DNA of 64,000 bases, from the NCBI RefSeq assembly GCF_964340395.1, contig NC_135560.1, positions 5,104,498 through 5,168,497 on the forward strand. The letters are read 5' to 3'. Shown one piece after another: positions 1-18,700 of the stretch. The position numbers were made by a program, and so were the translations under genes. Source of the stretch: Glandiceps talaboti (lineage: Eukaryota; Hemichordata; Enteropneusta; Spengelidae). The notes beneath the pieces were generated by a model that was not told the origin of the DNA, searched no databases, and worked only from the letters and a program-made list of their open reading frames with translations. Each line of letters begins with the position of its first letter. Position 1 is the first letter of the stretch.

Positions 1-6090
<6,090 letters not shown>

Positions 6091-6099
6091 AGTGACTTT

Positions 6100-6740
6100 G
6101 AAAGTGTGTAACTCACTATGGCAGACATTTAACTGTCATATATATGTAATTGTTACAGTTATTTAACAGTCATGTTACTGACATATGTCACTGTCACAGA
6201 TATGTAACAGTCACAGATATATAACTGTCACAGATACGTAACTCACAGCTCCATAACTGTCACAGATACGTAACTATCACAGACATATAACTCCCAGATC
6301 GGTTACTCATGTCACTGTCGCAGATATCTAACTCACAGATACATAACTGTCACCTAGCTGTCACAGATACGTAACTGTCACAGATACGTAACTGTCACCT
6401 AGCTGTCACAGATACGTAACTGTCAGAGATACGTAACTGTCATCTAGCTGTCACAGATACGTAACTGTCACCTGTCACAGATACATAACTGTCACAGATA
6501 CATAACTCCAAGATCGGTAACTGTCACAGTTATTTAATTATCAGTCATGTTACTCTCACAGATATATAACTCACAGATATATAACTACTACAGGTATGTA
6601 ACTGTCGCAGGTATGTAACTCACTGATTTGTAACTGTCACAGGTATGTAACTGTTGCAGGTATGTAACTCACTGATTTGTAACTGTCACAGGTATGTAAC
6701 TGCCACTGATATGTAAATGTCAGTCATTTACTGTCACAAA
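6100..6740. repeat. Minisatellite of 17-18 bp after the FRMD3/5-like stop
   Basis: Degenerate tandem copies of CACAGATACGTAACTGT and variants (ATATGTAACTGTCACAG) fill most of this interval, starting 10 bp after the stop codon. It is therefore probably transcribed in the 3' UTR. The unit contains the self-complementary TACGTA. Confidence 0.9.
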
Positions 6741-8194
6741 TATGTGCCGGAGGTCTGAAACTTTAGTAAACACGTATTGCTACAAATTTAAACATAAAGA
6801 ATTTTTTTTTTAAATATTCACCCTTAGATCCTTGAATTACAAGATCAACCTAATGAAAGAGGTGCAATATACAGACATGATGTAGATTTGAAATGTCTTT
6901 GTTTACTGACAATATGATTTCACTTTGAAACTGTCAACATTACACTCTGTAGTTTGCTGTCCCCAAATTGAAATGTTGGTATGTATGTTATATAGCATCT
7001 TGTCTGTAGTAATCAAGTACTAAACATAGCCAACATGTAAAATTACATACAGCATGTTTTGCCAATGTTTGACCAAACATGTCTGTTACCAGAAATTGAC
7101 TTTATCCGAGTCAATTGTGTTCCCTCTTAGTAGAATGAATTGGGTAGTATGAATTACAACCATTGCAGATTTGATGTGCTTGCCTATATCTGGTCAACAG
7201 TTTACCAATGGCAGACATTCAACAACTTCTTTGTATGTCAAATATATCTGACAAGTCTAGTTTATCAGTCTAATAACATCTGTTTTGATAATAATGATGC
7301 TTATATATACTTGGTACAGACAAATGTTCTGAGTGTGATACAGTGTGTCTGTCATCAATTTTGTACAGATTGGTAACTGATACAGTGTGTCTGTCATCTG
7401 TTTTGCACAGACTGGTAAGCTAGTATTATACCAAATGGTTCACAGCTGTGTACACTCCTGTGATCAATGGTTACAAGAGTGCAAACTGATGAGTCTTTCA
7501 GGCTAGCAAGCTTGTCAACACTATCAAAGAAATATGTTAGCCTCTGCAACTGGTTATTAACCTTTGACCATATAGAGGCAACTCACTACTACACACTTCA
7601 ATCTATAATGGTTGTAATACTAGATTCATTGATCTATGTTTTAAAATATGTTTATGTTGTATTTGATACATTATTACTTTAAATTAGGAGGAATTATACT
7701 GACAGTATAATTCCTCCAAGCTTTAAATTAGCAATCATTTGATCCAAAAATAGCATAGTAAGTATACATTACAAGCTGAACTAACACAAACGTAATTGAT
7801 GGGTTTTTTTTTAATTTTAGACTTGACCCAATTTTGGGTCTTTGTCTTGTGCAAAGTAAGGTTTTCTGTCATTCAAAGACATGTCAGTGTATCATATTTT
7901 CTCAAAACACAGTATTACCTTCAAAGTATTAATGGTGTGTACACAAATTGTACTTGCAACTTGCAACAGTTCAGGTGAAACTAAAATTTTCTATTTGAGT
8001 TGTGATCATCAGATTTTATTACTAAAAAGTGAAAATGATAACTTTAAGAATTGTAAGTTCAAAATAAATTTAAAATTTAAAATTAAAAAAAAAAGAATAA
8101 TTGAAAACAAATGAAGAGACTACAACGTAATAAGGTTACAGGTAAAATCTTGTCTCTTTAAAATGAACAACCTACATTGAGACTTTATGTAGTG
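6741..8194. other. No gene recognised (FRMD3/5-like 3' UTR or intergenic)
   Basis: AT-rich sequence. Short open frames here (for example 7140-7376) show no domain. A short perfect inverted repeat flanks 7685-7715 (GGAGGAATTATACTG and its complement). No poly(A) site can be assigned with confidence. Confidence 0.5.
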
Positions 8195-8635
8195 TTGCAA
8201 AACATGGAGTCGACACTCTTAAGTGTTAACAATCAACAACATAGACACTATATTAAGTGTTGTAACAAACATGAACACTATAAGTATTACAACCAACAAT
8301 TTTGACACTATATTAAGTGTTACAATTAACATGCACACTATCTTTAAGTGTTGCAACCAACAGGAACACTAAATAAGTGTTACAACGAATGTAAACACTA
8401 TATTAAGTGTTACAACCAACATGGGCACTATCTGAAGTGTTACAACAAAAAGAACGTTATCTTAAGTGTCACAACCACCTTGGACACCGTATTAAATATT
8501 TTTTACGTCATGGACACTATTAGAATGTTGTGAAATATGCATGCTATATTAAGTGTTGTAACCAAAATGAACACTATATCAAGTGTTGCGTATTATCCAA
8601 CATGGGTACTGTGCTAATTGAGTGTTGCAAAACAT
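8195..8635. repeat. Minisatellite of about 30 bp
   Basis: About 13 degenerate copies of a unit containing ACACTATATTAAGTGTTACA and ACCAACATG. Each unit holds the near-palindrome ACACT...AGTGT. Confidence 0.88.
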
Positions 8636-10554
8636 CACCACAGTAGTAATAGTGCTCCAACTAACGTTTGACGATTTTAGATCATTGGAGTGCAGTACGT
8701 ACTATACATGTATAGCCCAGAGATTTGTTGTGGTCATCATAGGCATTCACACCAAGACTCCAGACCTTGTTAGCAGCAGAGAAAGCTGTTCTGAATTTGA
8801 GATACGCCAATAGGTGTGCTATATCCAATTGGAGCTCAGATGTAAACCTATGATGTAATCACCTTGTACCCACATGACTTTTTATTGAAAGTGAGGATGG
8901 CATTGAGTGGTGAACATAATTTACAATTTATACCTGTATGAGGAGATCTTTCTTTAGTTTAATTGAATATTTATTCAACAATTTGAACAAAATAGAAATT
9001 ACAAGTGCCTGTCAATATGGAATTCTTGATTATCAACTCTCTTTGCTGCTGTTAACATTACAAACTAAGGCTATTTGAAATATTTGCACAGCAGGGATTT
9101 TATGCATGAGACTTGGAGTGGTTTAAATGTTAGCCTGCGATCACCATGACAAACCTCTGGGCCAAGTACTAGAGAGTACTCTAAGTAAATGTTGATGATT
9201 ACATGAGGTTCACAAAGTGTCTAGTGTAGATATGAAAGTGGTTATCAACTCATCTCAGATCCCATAAAGATGTGTAGAGAGAGATCTTGAGATTGGATGT
9301 AGGATAGCACTAGACTACAAAGTGTTCTGCATACAGCAGTACTTGTCTGAACCAAATCATCAATGAATGACCTATTTATAACAATTGACTCTGTTCTCAG
9401 GAAAGAACTGTTTCTAGGGAAAGTCACAAGGAATGACTTTGATTCCAAGACATGACTTTTCTTCACAAAGAAACTGTGTTACTGAGTTCAAAACTGGCCG
9501 GAATGTCGTAAGAATTTATTTTATCTTATTGAATTGGAGGCAGTTGTTTTTTCTCTGCTCTTCAAGGAGCAATTTTTAAGTGAGCTGAATCAAACCTCAC
9601 TACGGAACTGATACTGTTCACAAATGAAAAATGTGAACTGAAACAGATAATTTTGTTTGATTTTAATGCCATATTTTTATCTTTATGATATGCCATAAAA
9701 AGTGTGAAATCAACAGCATCAATTTTGATGCAGTGATAATGTTTTAGAATTCTTCTCTTAAAGAAGGGCTGTTGTCCAAAACAGGGAGTCGGTGTATTTT
9801 TTAGATTAATTTTGAAGTCTGTAGGAGTTGGGTGTATATTGGCCTGTTCATTTTCTATGCGTGACAATAACTAAAAGTGTCTGCACTTCACTTAGTCATT
9901 GTTACAAAGTGCCAGAGAAATGGCAGTTTTTCCTGTTGTGTGGTGCAGTTGCTATGACAACCATTTAATATTGTGTGTGCTATGAAATTGAAGTCTTAAA
10001 ATGAACCAGTCAGAATTAGTGGACCATAAGGACCTTAAACTCTGGTTCTATCAAATCATTTATATCAGCCATCTTTTCAATAGTAAGCATTTGCATGAGA
10101 ATGACAAATCAAAATTTTATGTCCACAATTGAAAGTAGTACCGGTAATAGTCACACATATGATCCACTGTTTCTACATGGGTCAATTTATTTCATAACCA
10201 GGTGTGAGAAAGTTAGAGAATGTTTTTTTCCCCGTTGGTGCAATTTTAAGTCTTAACTCTTGAGACAATCCTTCCTATTTATTGAAAAGTGAAAAGCTGA
10301 AAAGTGTCAACTGCCAAATATTTCTATATAATGTACTTGATTCATATTGTATTTACCCACTCTGTGCCTTTCCATGCAAGATATTTTTTTAAAAAGCAAC
10401 TCTCTCTGGGTCATATCGTGCATCTGCTTGTGTATGGAAGATGAAAATATCACAACGTTTCATATCATCTCATTTATTGCTTCAATAGTTGTGCAAGATT
10501 TGATACAGTATGAGAATTTGTGCAAAAAAAACAACATAGTGCTCATTATTTCAT
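8636..10554. other. No gene recognised
   Basis: Short open frames on both strands lack domains or splice context. No repeat array was noticed. Probably intergenic. Confidence 0.5.
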
Positions 10555-10910
10555 AAAGAAAGTCATGTAATATAGAACTGTGTAATAAATACAAATTACA
10601 CAGAGGATTTACATGTAGGAAGCCATGTAATATATCCATTATCACATGTTAGAACTGTGTAATAAATGCACTATCACAGAGCATTAACATGTAGGAAGCC
10701 ATGTAATATAAATATCCATTATCACATGGGAACTGTATTATAAGTGCAATATCACATGTAATATATTTCATTATCACATGTGAGGACTGTTATAAATACA
10801 ATATTACATGTGATATATTTCATTATCACATGTGATGACTGTGTTATAAATACAATATTACATGTAATACATGAGATCTGTGTGATATATACCAGGGTTT
10901 ATTACACATG
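10555..10910. repeat. Degenerate tandem repeat, 55-75 bp
   Basis: Repeated modules containing CATGTAATATA, CCATTATCACATG and ACTGTGTAATAAAT occur about six times with variable spacing. Confidence 0.8.
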
Positions 10911-11359
10911 TACATGTAGGGCAAGTAAACAATGTTTACAGTCACCTAGTTTGATGTGGATTCTGAAGTAATACAGGGTTCAACTTCAGATGTATTTGTT
11001 TTTCCCACAAGATCAGCATTTGTGTTTGTTTTTTCAAACATTAGATTCCAATCTTGTGCTTTCTGAATAGTTGCCAAACACATGTAAAAATGATGTACCA
11101 GTAACTCCAGAAATATAGTAATCATAGTTACCGTGGAGTCTATGTAACTATGAAAGACAATACAAAACAGTGCATGATGGGACTGAAATAATATGCAATT
11201 TGACTTTATTTGTAAGTTATTTTAATTATGAATATAATTAGTAATGTATTTATATTCAAACCTTTGATGTGTAATTGTGTGCTTTTATGCATGATGTCAA
11301 AATGTTCTACTGAACTTGACCTAATTACATAGATTATGTGATTTTTATTTATTTTCTGT

Positions 11360-11665
11360 CAAACTCTTTGTATAGACCGTCTCTACAGATACACCAGTCA
11401 AACTTTTTGTGTAGACCATCTCTACAGATACACCAGTCAAACTTTTTGTATAGACCATCTCTACAGATACACCAGTCAAACTCTTTATATAGACCATCTC
11501 TACAGATCACCAGTCAAACTCTTTATATAGACCATCTCTACAGATACACCAGTCAAACACTTTATATAGACCATCTCTACAGATACACCAGTCAAACTCT
11601 TTGTATAGACCATCTCTACAGATACACCAGTCAAAATCTTTGTATAGACCATCTCCATTTCTAAA
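11360..11665. repeat. 39-bp tandem repeat, about 7.5 copies
   Basis: The unit is TAGACCATCTCTACAGATAC followed by ACCAGTCAAACTCTTTGTA. Because 39 is a multiple of three it produces long repetitive open frames on both strands, which I treat as artefacts. Confidence 0.93.
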
Positions 11666-11781
11666 TCTGCAAGTTATAAGAAATTTTAGAAGGACCACTG
11701 ATGCTATTATAGTATACAATTCTTTTGTCATAGCAAACTTGGACAGAGAATGGCTTTTGAGGAAGATGGAAATACCACACG

Positions 11782-11782
<1 letters not shown>

Positions 11783-11828
<46 letters not shown>
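11783..11828. repeat. (CA)n microsatellite
   Basis: About 22 uninterrupted CA units. Confidence 0.97.
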
Positions 11829-11829
<1 letters not shown>

Positions 11830-12066
11830 CATACACACAATCACTACTGTTACTTTTGTCTGAGATGGAACTTATATTGAGCAATCAGGAGAACACCACT
11901 GTAATAAATCATGATATTTTTGTATTGAATGAATTTTACATAGCGATTTAGATGTATGTTTTAATTATGTTACTTGTGATTAGAGAGAAATCTACTCAAA
12001 TCATTCGGTCATGTGTCACAAATATGTCATGTCATAAATATTGAAGGACAACATGGTTTTTGTCAG

Positions 12067-14690
12067 AAGGTGACTTTCACTGGTGACAACACAGGTCTGT
12101 GTATATTTATACTTCTGCAAATAAAACAGAAAGTTCCATCTCTACAATCACACGTAACATAAATGAAGCAAGTAATAATATCACTCTGTAAGACTCAATT
12201 TCTATGAAAACATCTTTTATTTCCTACAGTCGTATATGTTCCCCTAAAGTCTTATACAAAGGTTGATCACGATATGTATTTTGATGTTTGCTTTAAGTAA
12301 ACGATAAATTATTTATATTATCTATATTTTTTTGTAGAGAATTTCAAAATGAAAAAAAAAAGTGTAATTGAGTTGTTATTCCTTGCTGTCTTTTAATACA
12401 GTCTTTGACATATATCCTGGTAATACCTTCATCATGGTTCATGAAAACAAATTATAGTGAATTACCCAGGTTTGTAATTCTATTTTGATGCTGTAAAAAT
12501 CTTTGAAGACACTTGTGTGATTTTCATGTAAAATAGTGCACCCTCACATGGTTTTTTAAAAAAGGTCGTTATCCTGCAACTTGTTGACAAATCAGAAAGG
12601 TCCTTTTATACCGGGTATGTTGGGAGAAGTCAAAGTTTATATAAACAACAAATTGATGAAGCCATCTTTGAATGTAACAAATCACTGTATTGGACAACAG
12701 TTAACCAATCGTATGTGATTAGCCATATGGGGGTTTTACTATCAGTTGCCTTAGTAACATAGAAATCACAACAGTGTCGTCAATGGTTTGTGTGCAGAGT
12801 ACAACAATTCCATCAAGTGTAACATGTTTACATTCTGTAGTGTTCACTTCCACCAAACTGCAGTCACAACAAATTACCATGGAAACCAGACAGAATGTCA
12901 GAGATAGTCTCAATGGAAACTCTTGCTACATGCATGGGTTGTCTCAGCTGAACAAATTCAAGTATTATTTAATTATTTATAGCTATCTGTATTTTACACA
13001 CATTTGTATAAAAAAAATGCTTTGCAAAGGAATGTTCACCGAATATTTACAATTTTTTATAGTTTTTCACCATTTTTTTGTTATTTATAATTTTGTATCT
13101 TATTAAACAAAATATGTAGATGTTATATTATATATTTATGTGAAAGCAACCTTTGACCCCATAATGTGATAAATGTTTATACCTAACACATGCCGTAGTC
13201 TTGTCTTAATTACTATAATAGCCCCTAGTGGTCATCAAATGCAGTGATAGACCAAATGATGCATAGATTTAGATACACAACCATCCCTGCTTGTATACCC
13301 TAGATTGTTACAGTGAACCAATCAGCATTAACTACCCCCCCCCCCCATTATAGCTAATGATATGTCACCATACTGAATCAGTGTGTGTGTCAAGTAATTT
13401 ACCAATCAGTGTTGATCTACTGAGCCTTTTAGTGTGCAGATTCCCTTGGCCAATCAGTTCTGATCTACTGACTTGTCAGTGTGTCAGGTAATTGACCAAT
13501 CAGTGTTGATCTACTGAACCTGCCAGAGACTTGTCGTAAGCTTTCTAATCTGGTGATCCTATATCAAAACCAAGCACTGTGATTTTGTCAGCACTATATG
13601 TCAAGCTGAGAAGTGGATGAATCATGTTAACAACAGGGCTTGTCAGTCTAGTAGTAATCCATCAGACATTGACAGGTACTTGTAATTCACTCATGTTTGT
13701 TTAGGTCCAACAACGGACAAGGAAGAGCAACTTCACCTTGTCTGTGGTCCAACATACATGTATATCTTCCGGTCTGAAAGTAAGTCATGTGTGGATAATG
13801 TCATCGGTTTGTATTAAATGCTCCAATTGGATATGGTACAGCTGTCGGTGGTAATTTCATAGAAAGAAAGAACTGAATTCAAAGCTGAAAATTTCATTGT
13901 GTGTGGAATCACTAGATTAGAAAGCTGACAACAAATATCAAGAACTAACCAAGCAGTATTAATACATCACAACTAAAACAGTATGTGCCCCAACACTGTG
14001 TTTAACCAATCAACATACCACCAAGGAGCCATAGTTTTCACCTGAACTAATTTAAACAGCCAATCAAGGGTTGATCTATTATTCAAATTAGCCAATTATC
14101 ATGTACCGATACTATTTAGTATGTTAATCATGACACATCAGAATTCATTATGATTTGGAGCAAACAGCTATACATTGTAAACAGCGAGCTGAACTGCTAT
14201 GCCATGCACACCTGGGGAAGTACTGATGTTTGTCAGTTATGTCGGCCTAAGGGTTGCAGTTCTGTTATTTTATTTACTCACTGTATTCAGTTTTAACAGA
14301 AATAAACATAACACATTGTGGTGTCAGTCGTGGTATTGATGTGAATTGATTTTATCTCCTAAACCTCACCTTCTAGTATCTTGCACAATTTTTGTTGTCT
14401 ATGGCTATCTAACACTGTTACCATGGAAACTGTTGCCTGTTCACTTACACAAGATAATCCACAGGTGAACCTAGATGTTCCAATACCAAATATAATGTGA
14501 AAAAATTACAAGCATTTTAATTTTTTCTCTCTAAATTTCAGCCCTTGGCACCATGACTACTGGGCAGGACTATATAGGTGCACACACACAATGTAGGTCC
14601 ATGTTATGTCATGTGAAGGGGACCACTGAGTGGAAAGTATTTCTAACAAATAAGACAACAGATGTCATCTTGCCTAACCTTAACCAGTAA
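12067..14690 (+). other. Possible exons of an unidentified plus-strand gene
   Basis: Candidate exons bounded by AG/GT are 12067-12094 (KVTFTGDNT), 12402-12456 (FDIYPGNTFIMVHENKL) and 13592-13675 (TICQAEKWMNHVNNRACQ...). These three join in one frame, and the last resembles the final helix of a PH domain. A further pair, 13705-13779 (PTTDKEEQLHLVCGPTYMYI...) and 14542-14690 (stop TAA), joins in its own frame. However, 13675 to 13705 does not keep that frame. Donors at 12095 (GTCTGTG) and 12457 (GTGAAT) are weak. Exons this short arise readily by chance, so this is a lead rather than a gene call. Confidence 0.2.
13290..13515. repeat. Repeated CCAATCAG segments
   Basis: Four to five copies of (A)CCAATCAGTGTTGATCTACTGA-like sequence occur with irregular spacing, along with a poly(C) tract near 13335. 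Each copy contains a CCAAT-box-like core. Confidence 0.65.
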
Positions 14691-15470
14691 GGCAACATAT
14701 GTGACCAACCGTTTGTATATGTAATTGAATCTTTTTGAGAGGTTTCACATAACTTGACATTTTTTTGGAGGGTCACTCTGATTGGTTAGAAAACAATGTG
14801 AGAAAGACAAGTCACAAGTTAATTTGATTATAATAAGAAGTATAATTTTGTATATTGGAAGGAAAGAAAATTGACAAAAAACAAAACTTGAATGAAAAGA
14901 ACTGCCTTATTTTCCTGGGCTGTTTTACAAATTTTGGATTTTCACAAGAAATATGGTCATCATTCAGCAAAAAGTGACAAAAACACCAGCATGATGCATG
15001 TTTGCAATATACATCACAACCCATCTTGACATCACATGCCATGAAATTGTTTGGGTTGTTTCAGAGAAATTATATTGAAGCCCATCTCCTTGCAGTCGGA
15101 AGATGATTACAACCCTGCATCCAAACCACATTCCAGATGCAATGCACAAGGCAGTTGTGTTTGATTGTTATAAATCCTGTTACAGAAAACACCCCTATTG
15201 TAGCTTTTGTCCTGCTAGTGACAAGACCTTTGACTATCTGTTTTACTATTGCAAGATCTCAGACTTTTTAGAATAAGGTTTAGTGTCTCTAGTTTCGACA
15301 AAAAACAACAGTAAACGAATTATTATTTGAAAAGTACACTCACTCCATCCTACTATGATCTGTTATTGCGTCACACTAACAATACATCAACGAAAGGTTA
15401 GCGCTATGTGATAGAGGAGGGCGTACAGTACAGGGATATTGGTATCTAGCAGTTTGACGCGCAGTTTGTA
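14691..15470. other. No gene recognised
   Basis: AT-rich sequence. Minus-strand open frames of 61-76 codons lack domains. Confidence 0.5.
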
Positions 15471-15479
15471 TTTTTTTGC

Positions 15480-15512
15480 AAAGTGCTCGATCGAGCACTT
15501 TACCGAGCACTT
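15480..15512. repeat. Perfect 22-bp palindrome with a third half-arm
   Basis: 15480-15501 is its own reverse complement (half-site AAAGTGCTCGA). A further direct arm, CGAGCACTTTGC, follows at once. The rest of the local sequence is not palindromic. Confidence 0.9.
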
Positions 15513-15779
15513 TGCCACTTTTGGTACCTTTTATGCAGAGGTCAGTATATACAAAACAACCTAAGTTTCAGCCATATGCGAAGCTCCGAGGACTGTTGAG
15601 AGAGTCTATGTATATACATATACATTTTCATTTTTTGTATTTCGTTTTGCTAAAGTCTGTGTCATTCTGCATAGCATGTAAGTGTCCTGTAGTTTATTGC
15701 ATTCAGGATGACAGCTACAGCTTGCAATTTGGAGCAAAATGAAAGAATATGGATCCCTTTTACTCTTTGTCTATAAATT

Positions 15780-16360
15780 GATACTCGACCGCAAAAACAA
15801 AGTTCAATTTTGACCACATTTTCTTTCTGTTTGATAATCAACCAAAACAAGCAGATGTTTCGTAATAAAATATACACAAAGAATTTGGGCAAATTATTCT
15901 GTCTGCAGCTGGATAATCAACCAGAACAATCAGACAGAAAGACCAACTGTTTCTTCCCAATCCAATCCATTCCAATCAGACAGAACGAAAGTGGGCCGAT
16001 TTTTCTTTCTGTCTCTCTGACAACCAAATAGACAAAACGAAAATGGTCTTCTAGTTTGATAATCAAACCGATAGAAAGAATTTGAACCATTTTTTTCATT
16101 CTTCGTGTATCGTTGACAATCAACCCGAACAAGCAGACAGAAAGAAGATCTAACCCCCCCCCCCCCTCTTCCGAATCTGATCAGACATATCGAAAAATGG
16201 GCCGACTTTTCTTTCTGTCTGTTTAATAATCACACAGACAGTAAGAATTTGGTTCGATTTTTAGTTCTGTCTCATTGACAATCAATCAAAACAAGAAAGA
16301 AGACCTACCCATATTTCTCTTCCTACAGTCAGAGAGAATGAAAATGGCCCGAATTTTCGT

Positions 16361-16398
<38 letters not shown>

Positions 16399-17060
16399 AA
16401 GCCGTCAAAAATAATTTGGACCAATTGTTCTTTCTGTCTGTCTCACAATCAAGCAAGCAAACAAACAAACAAACAAACAAACAAACAAACAGAACGAAAA
16501 TGGACCAATTTTTCTCTTTTTCTCTTTGATAATCAAAGAATTTGGGGCGACTTTTCTTTGTCTGTCTGAGTAAACTCGAAGAATCAGAAGGAACAAGAAA
16601 AATATTCTGTCCTTGCCTGAATGCGTGGGTCCTAATTTTATATAATCAGACAAAAACGGAAATGGACAGATTTTTCTTTCTGTCTGTCAACCAAGCCGAC
16701 AAAGAATTTGGATCATTTTTTTTTCATTCTATCTTGTTGACAATCAACCCAAACAATCAGATAGCATGAAGATCTAACCCCCCCCCCCCATGTCTCTTCC
16801 TCAATCTAATCAGACAATAGAAATGGACAGATTTTTCTGTCTAACAATCAAGCAGACATATCGAAAAATGGGAAGACTTTTCTTTCCGTCTGTTTGATAA
16901 TCAAGCAGATGGAAATAATTTGGTTCGATTTTTTTGTTCTCTCTCATTGACAATCAAGAATTTGTGGCGATTTTTCTTTGTCTGTTAACGAGTCAACTCG
17001 AAGAATCAGACGGAATAAGAAAAATATTCTGTCTATGCTTGAATGCGATACAGTCTAGTA
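15780..17060. repeat. Complex array of inverted CAGACAGAAAG / CTTTCTGTCTG motifs
   Basis: Modules alternate between CAGACAGAAAG-like and TTTTTCTTTCTGTCTG-like ends, linked by TTGATAATCAA-type spacers. Blocks recur at larger spacing: the poly(C) block at 16144 returns at 16768, and the AACTCGAAGAATCAGA block at 16573 returns near 16995. It includes (TCTG)n at 16362-16398 and (CAAA)n at 16456-16490. Confidence 0.8.
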
Positions 17061-17227
17061 TGTGTCATTTACTTTCATATGTGGTATTTTCCTTTATATC
17101 TGTGACCATTATACACACACAAACACACGGTACCCCTATATAATTTAGCCCTACATGTGTCACTTGCATATTTCATCATTTGCCTGAAGGGCACGTCATT
17201 TATTTTTTGGTTCAGAATCACCACTGA

Positions 17228-17328
17228 GACTGTAGGTTACGCCATGATGGGGCGCCCTCACAAGTGCGAGAGTAGGCCGGTGAGGGCGGAACATCAGGAC
17301 ATATCTTACATACAGGCTACTTTTACCT
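17228..17328. mobile_element. GC-rich palindromic MITE, copy 1
   Basis: A GC-rich island of about 100 bp in AT-rich DNA. Its ends are inverted: GACTGTAGGTTACGCCATGA at one end and the complement of CTGTATGTAAGATATGTCCT at the other. The inner arms are GGGCGCCCTCAC and GTGAGGGCGG. A second copy is at 39041-39134. Confidence 0.65.
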
Positions 17329-17780
17329 TAATGCACATCATTTATTTTCATATGTACATCATTTACTTTAATACATGCATCATTTGCCTTGTGTGTCATT
17401 TTTTACATGGCATATCATTTGCCTTGTGTGTCATTTTTTACATGGCATATCATTTGCCTTGTGAGTCATTTTTTACATGACATATCATTTGTCTTGTGTG
17501 TGATTTGATACTAGGTACATCAGTTATCTTGTGTCATTTATTTTTATGATGCACCATGCATGTGTAACTTATTTTCAATTTTTCATCATTTGCCTTTGTG
17601 TGTGCATCATTTATATTCATCGTGTGTTACTTGCCTTATGTGTGTTATTTATTTTCATATGTGAGTCATTTGCCCCTATGTGTGTGTTATTTGCTCTCAC
17701 ACATGCTTAAATTACATTTATGTGTCACTTACGTTAGCATGTATGAAAGTTATTTTGCATTCATCATCATCGCACATCGA
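17325..17780. repeat. TGTGTCATTTATTTTCATATG tandem array, copy A
   Basis: Irregular 20-45-bp units combine CATCATTTGCCTTGTGTG, TCATTTTTTACATGGCATA and TTATTTTCATATGTG. The same family is at 38626-39025. Confidence 0.8.
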
Positions 17781-17834
17781 ATGTAGAAGAATAACAAAAA
17801 GTAAGTAACTTATAGATGACACTTACCACTCTTA

Positions 17835-17899
17835 GCCATCAGGCGTAGGTGATGTACACTTGATATCTTATAGATGTAATAAACATTGCCTTGAATGAC
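17835..17899 (-). other. Exon-like block with GTAAGTG donor (copy A)
   Basis: On the minus strand the acceptor GTCATTCAAG is followed by an open frame, NVYYIYKISSVHHLRLMAKS, and donor GTAAGTG. In copy B the donor reads TTAAGTG and the frame meets a stop. In copy C the donor is GTAAGCG but with a 7-nt length change. If ever coding, B at least is dead. Confidence 0.22.
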
Positions 17900-18090
17900 A
17901 GCCACAAAAGCCAGACGATAGTACTTTCAGTTGGTCATTATATGTATAGATAACTTACAGTATTCTCATCCTTCAAGACTAAATGGAATTTACTGTTAGC
18001 ACTGAAACAGCTGCAGGTTATGATATGGCAAGTCTGGCAAAAAGGTCCCCTGAACGTTAGACTATTTCTAACAGTCTAAGTTCATATTAT

Positions 18091-18161
18091 CTAGTCAATG
18101 CTAGGTGTGTCATTGCTGCCAAGCAATTCTTTGTCGCCTTTTTTGAGTTGCCATACATAGC
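18091..18161 (-). CDS. Possible terminal exon, copy A (unknown protein)
   Basis: On the minus strand, acceptor (TG)nAAG is followed by a 71-nt frame, YVWQLKKGDKELLGS then NDTPSID and a TAG stop. Copy B (39580-39650) keeps the same length, acceptor AG, frame and stop. Their last nine codons differ only by two third-position changes. No family is recognised. The (TG)n next to the acceptor could act as its pyrimidine-like tract. Confidence 0.35.
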
Positions 18162-18162
18162 C

Positions 18163-18206
<44 letters not shown>

Positions 18207-18700
18207 TTGACTGCGAATAATGTCGAGGACATGAGGCCACTATAACTCTCAAACATACAAACATATACAGTTTGTACGTTTGGTGTAAAAATAACTTGAA
18301 TATGACACATGGCGAAGATGACGAACGCAGATGGAAACGCGGCGAGGATGACAAATACGGACGGAGATGTACGCGGTGAAAATGGAGACGGTGGCGGAAC
18401 TGCGAAATTTATGTCTGTGGATGTTAGGTATGAGAGAAAGGCCATAGACAGGCAAGTGAAAATACTACCAACCAACCGACCAACCGGTCACCAACATAAC
18501 CTAGCCAAAAATAAGAAGAACGAGAAAAAGATGAAATGTTGTGTACATGTAATATGTGATCATGCAAACCGACAGCAAAAAAGGACTGAGACGCGAGGTA
18601 GTTGACGATGACAACGAAAACGATGATAGTATTTTTAATGTGGAGGTTGGGAAAGAGAGAGGGGAAGGAATATAGAAACAAGTCACTCATTCATTCATTC

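Larger units (their letters stand above)
17780..18700. repeat. Triplicated segment, copy A
   Basis: This segment is repeated at 39170-40290 (B) and 41575-42720 (C). Shared blocks are GTAGGTGATGTACACTTGAT, TTGCCTTGAATGACAGCCAC, TCTAGTCAATGCTAGG with CTGCCAAGCAATTCTTTGT, the GATGACGAACGCAGATGGA minisatellite, GCCATAGACAGGCAAGTGAA and a final TCATTCATTCATTC. A and B are clearly closer to each other than to C. A (CA)n tract lies at 18165-18203. Confidence 0.88.

Noticed and set aside
11338-11884. Repetitive 108-125-codon ORFs on both strands
   Set aside because: A 39-bp unit automatically gives long periodic frames; no start context or splice evidence.
12719-12913. Signal-peptide-like small secreted protein (minus strand)
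   Set aside because: The hydrophobic start is suggestive, but only 64 codons and no supporting context, promoter or homologue recalled.
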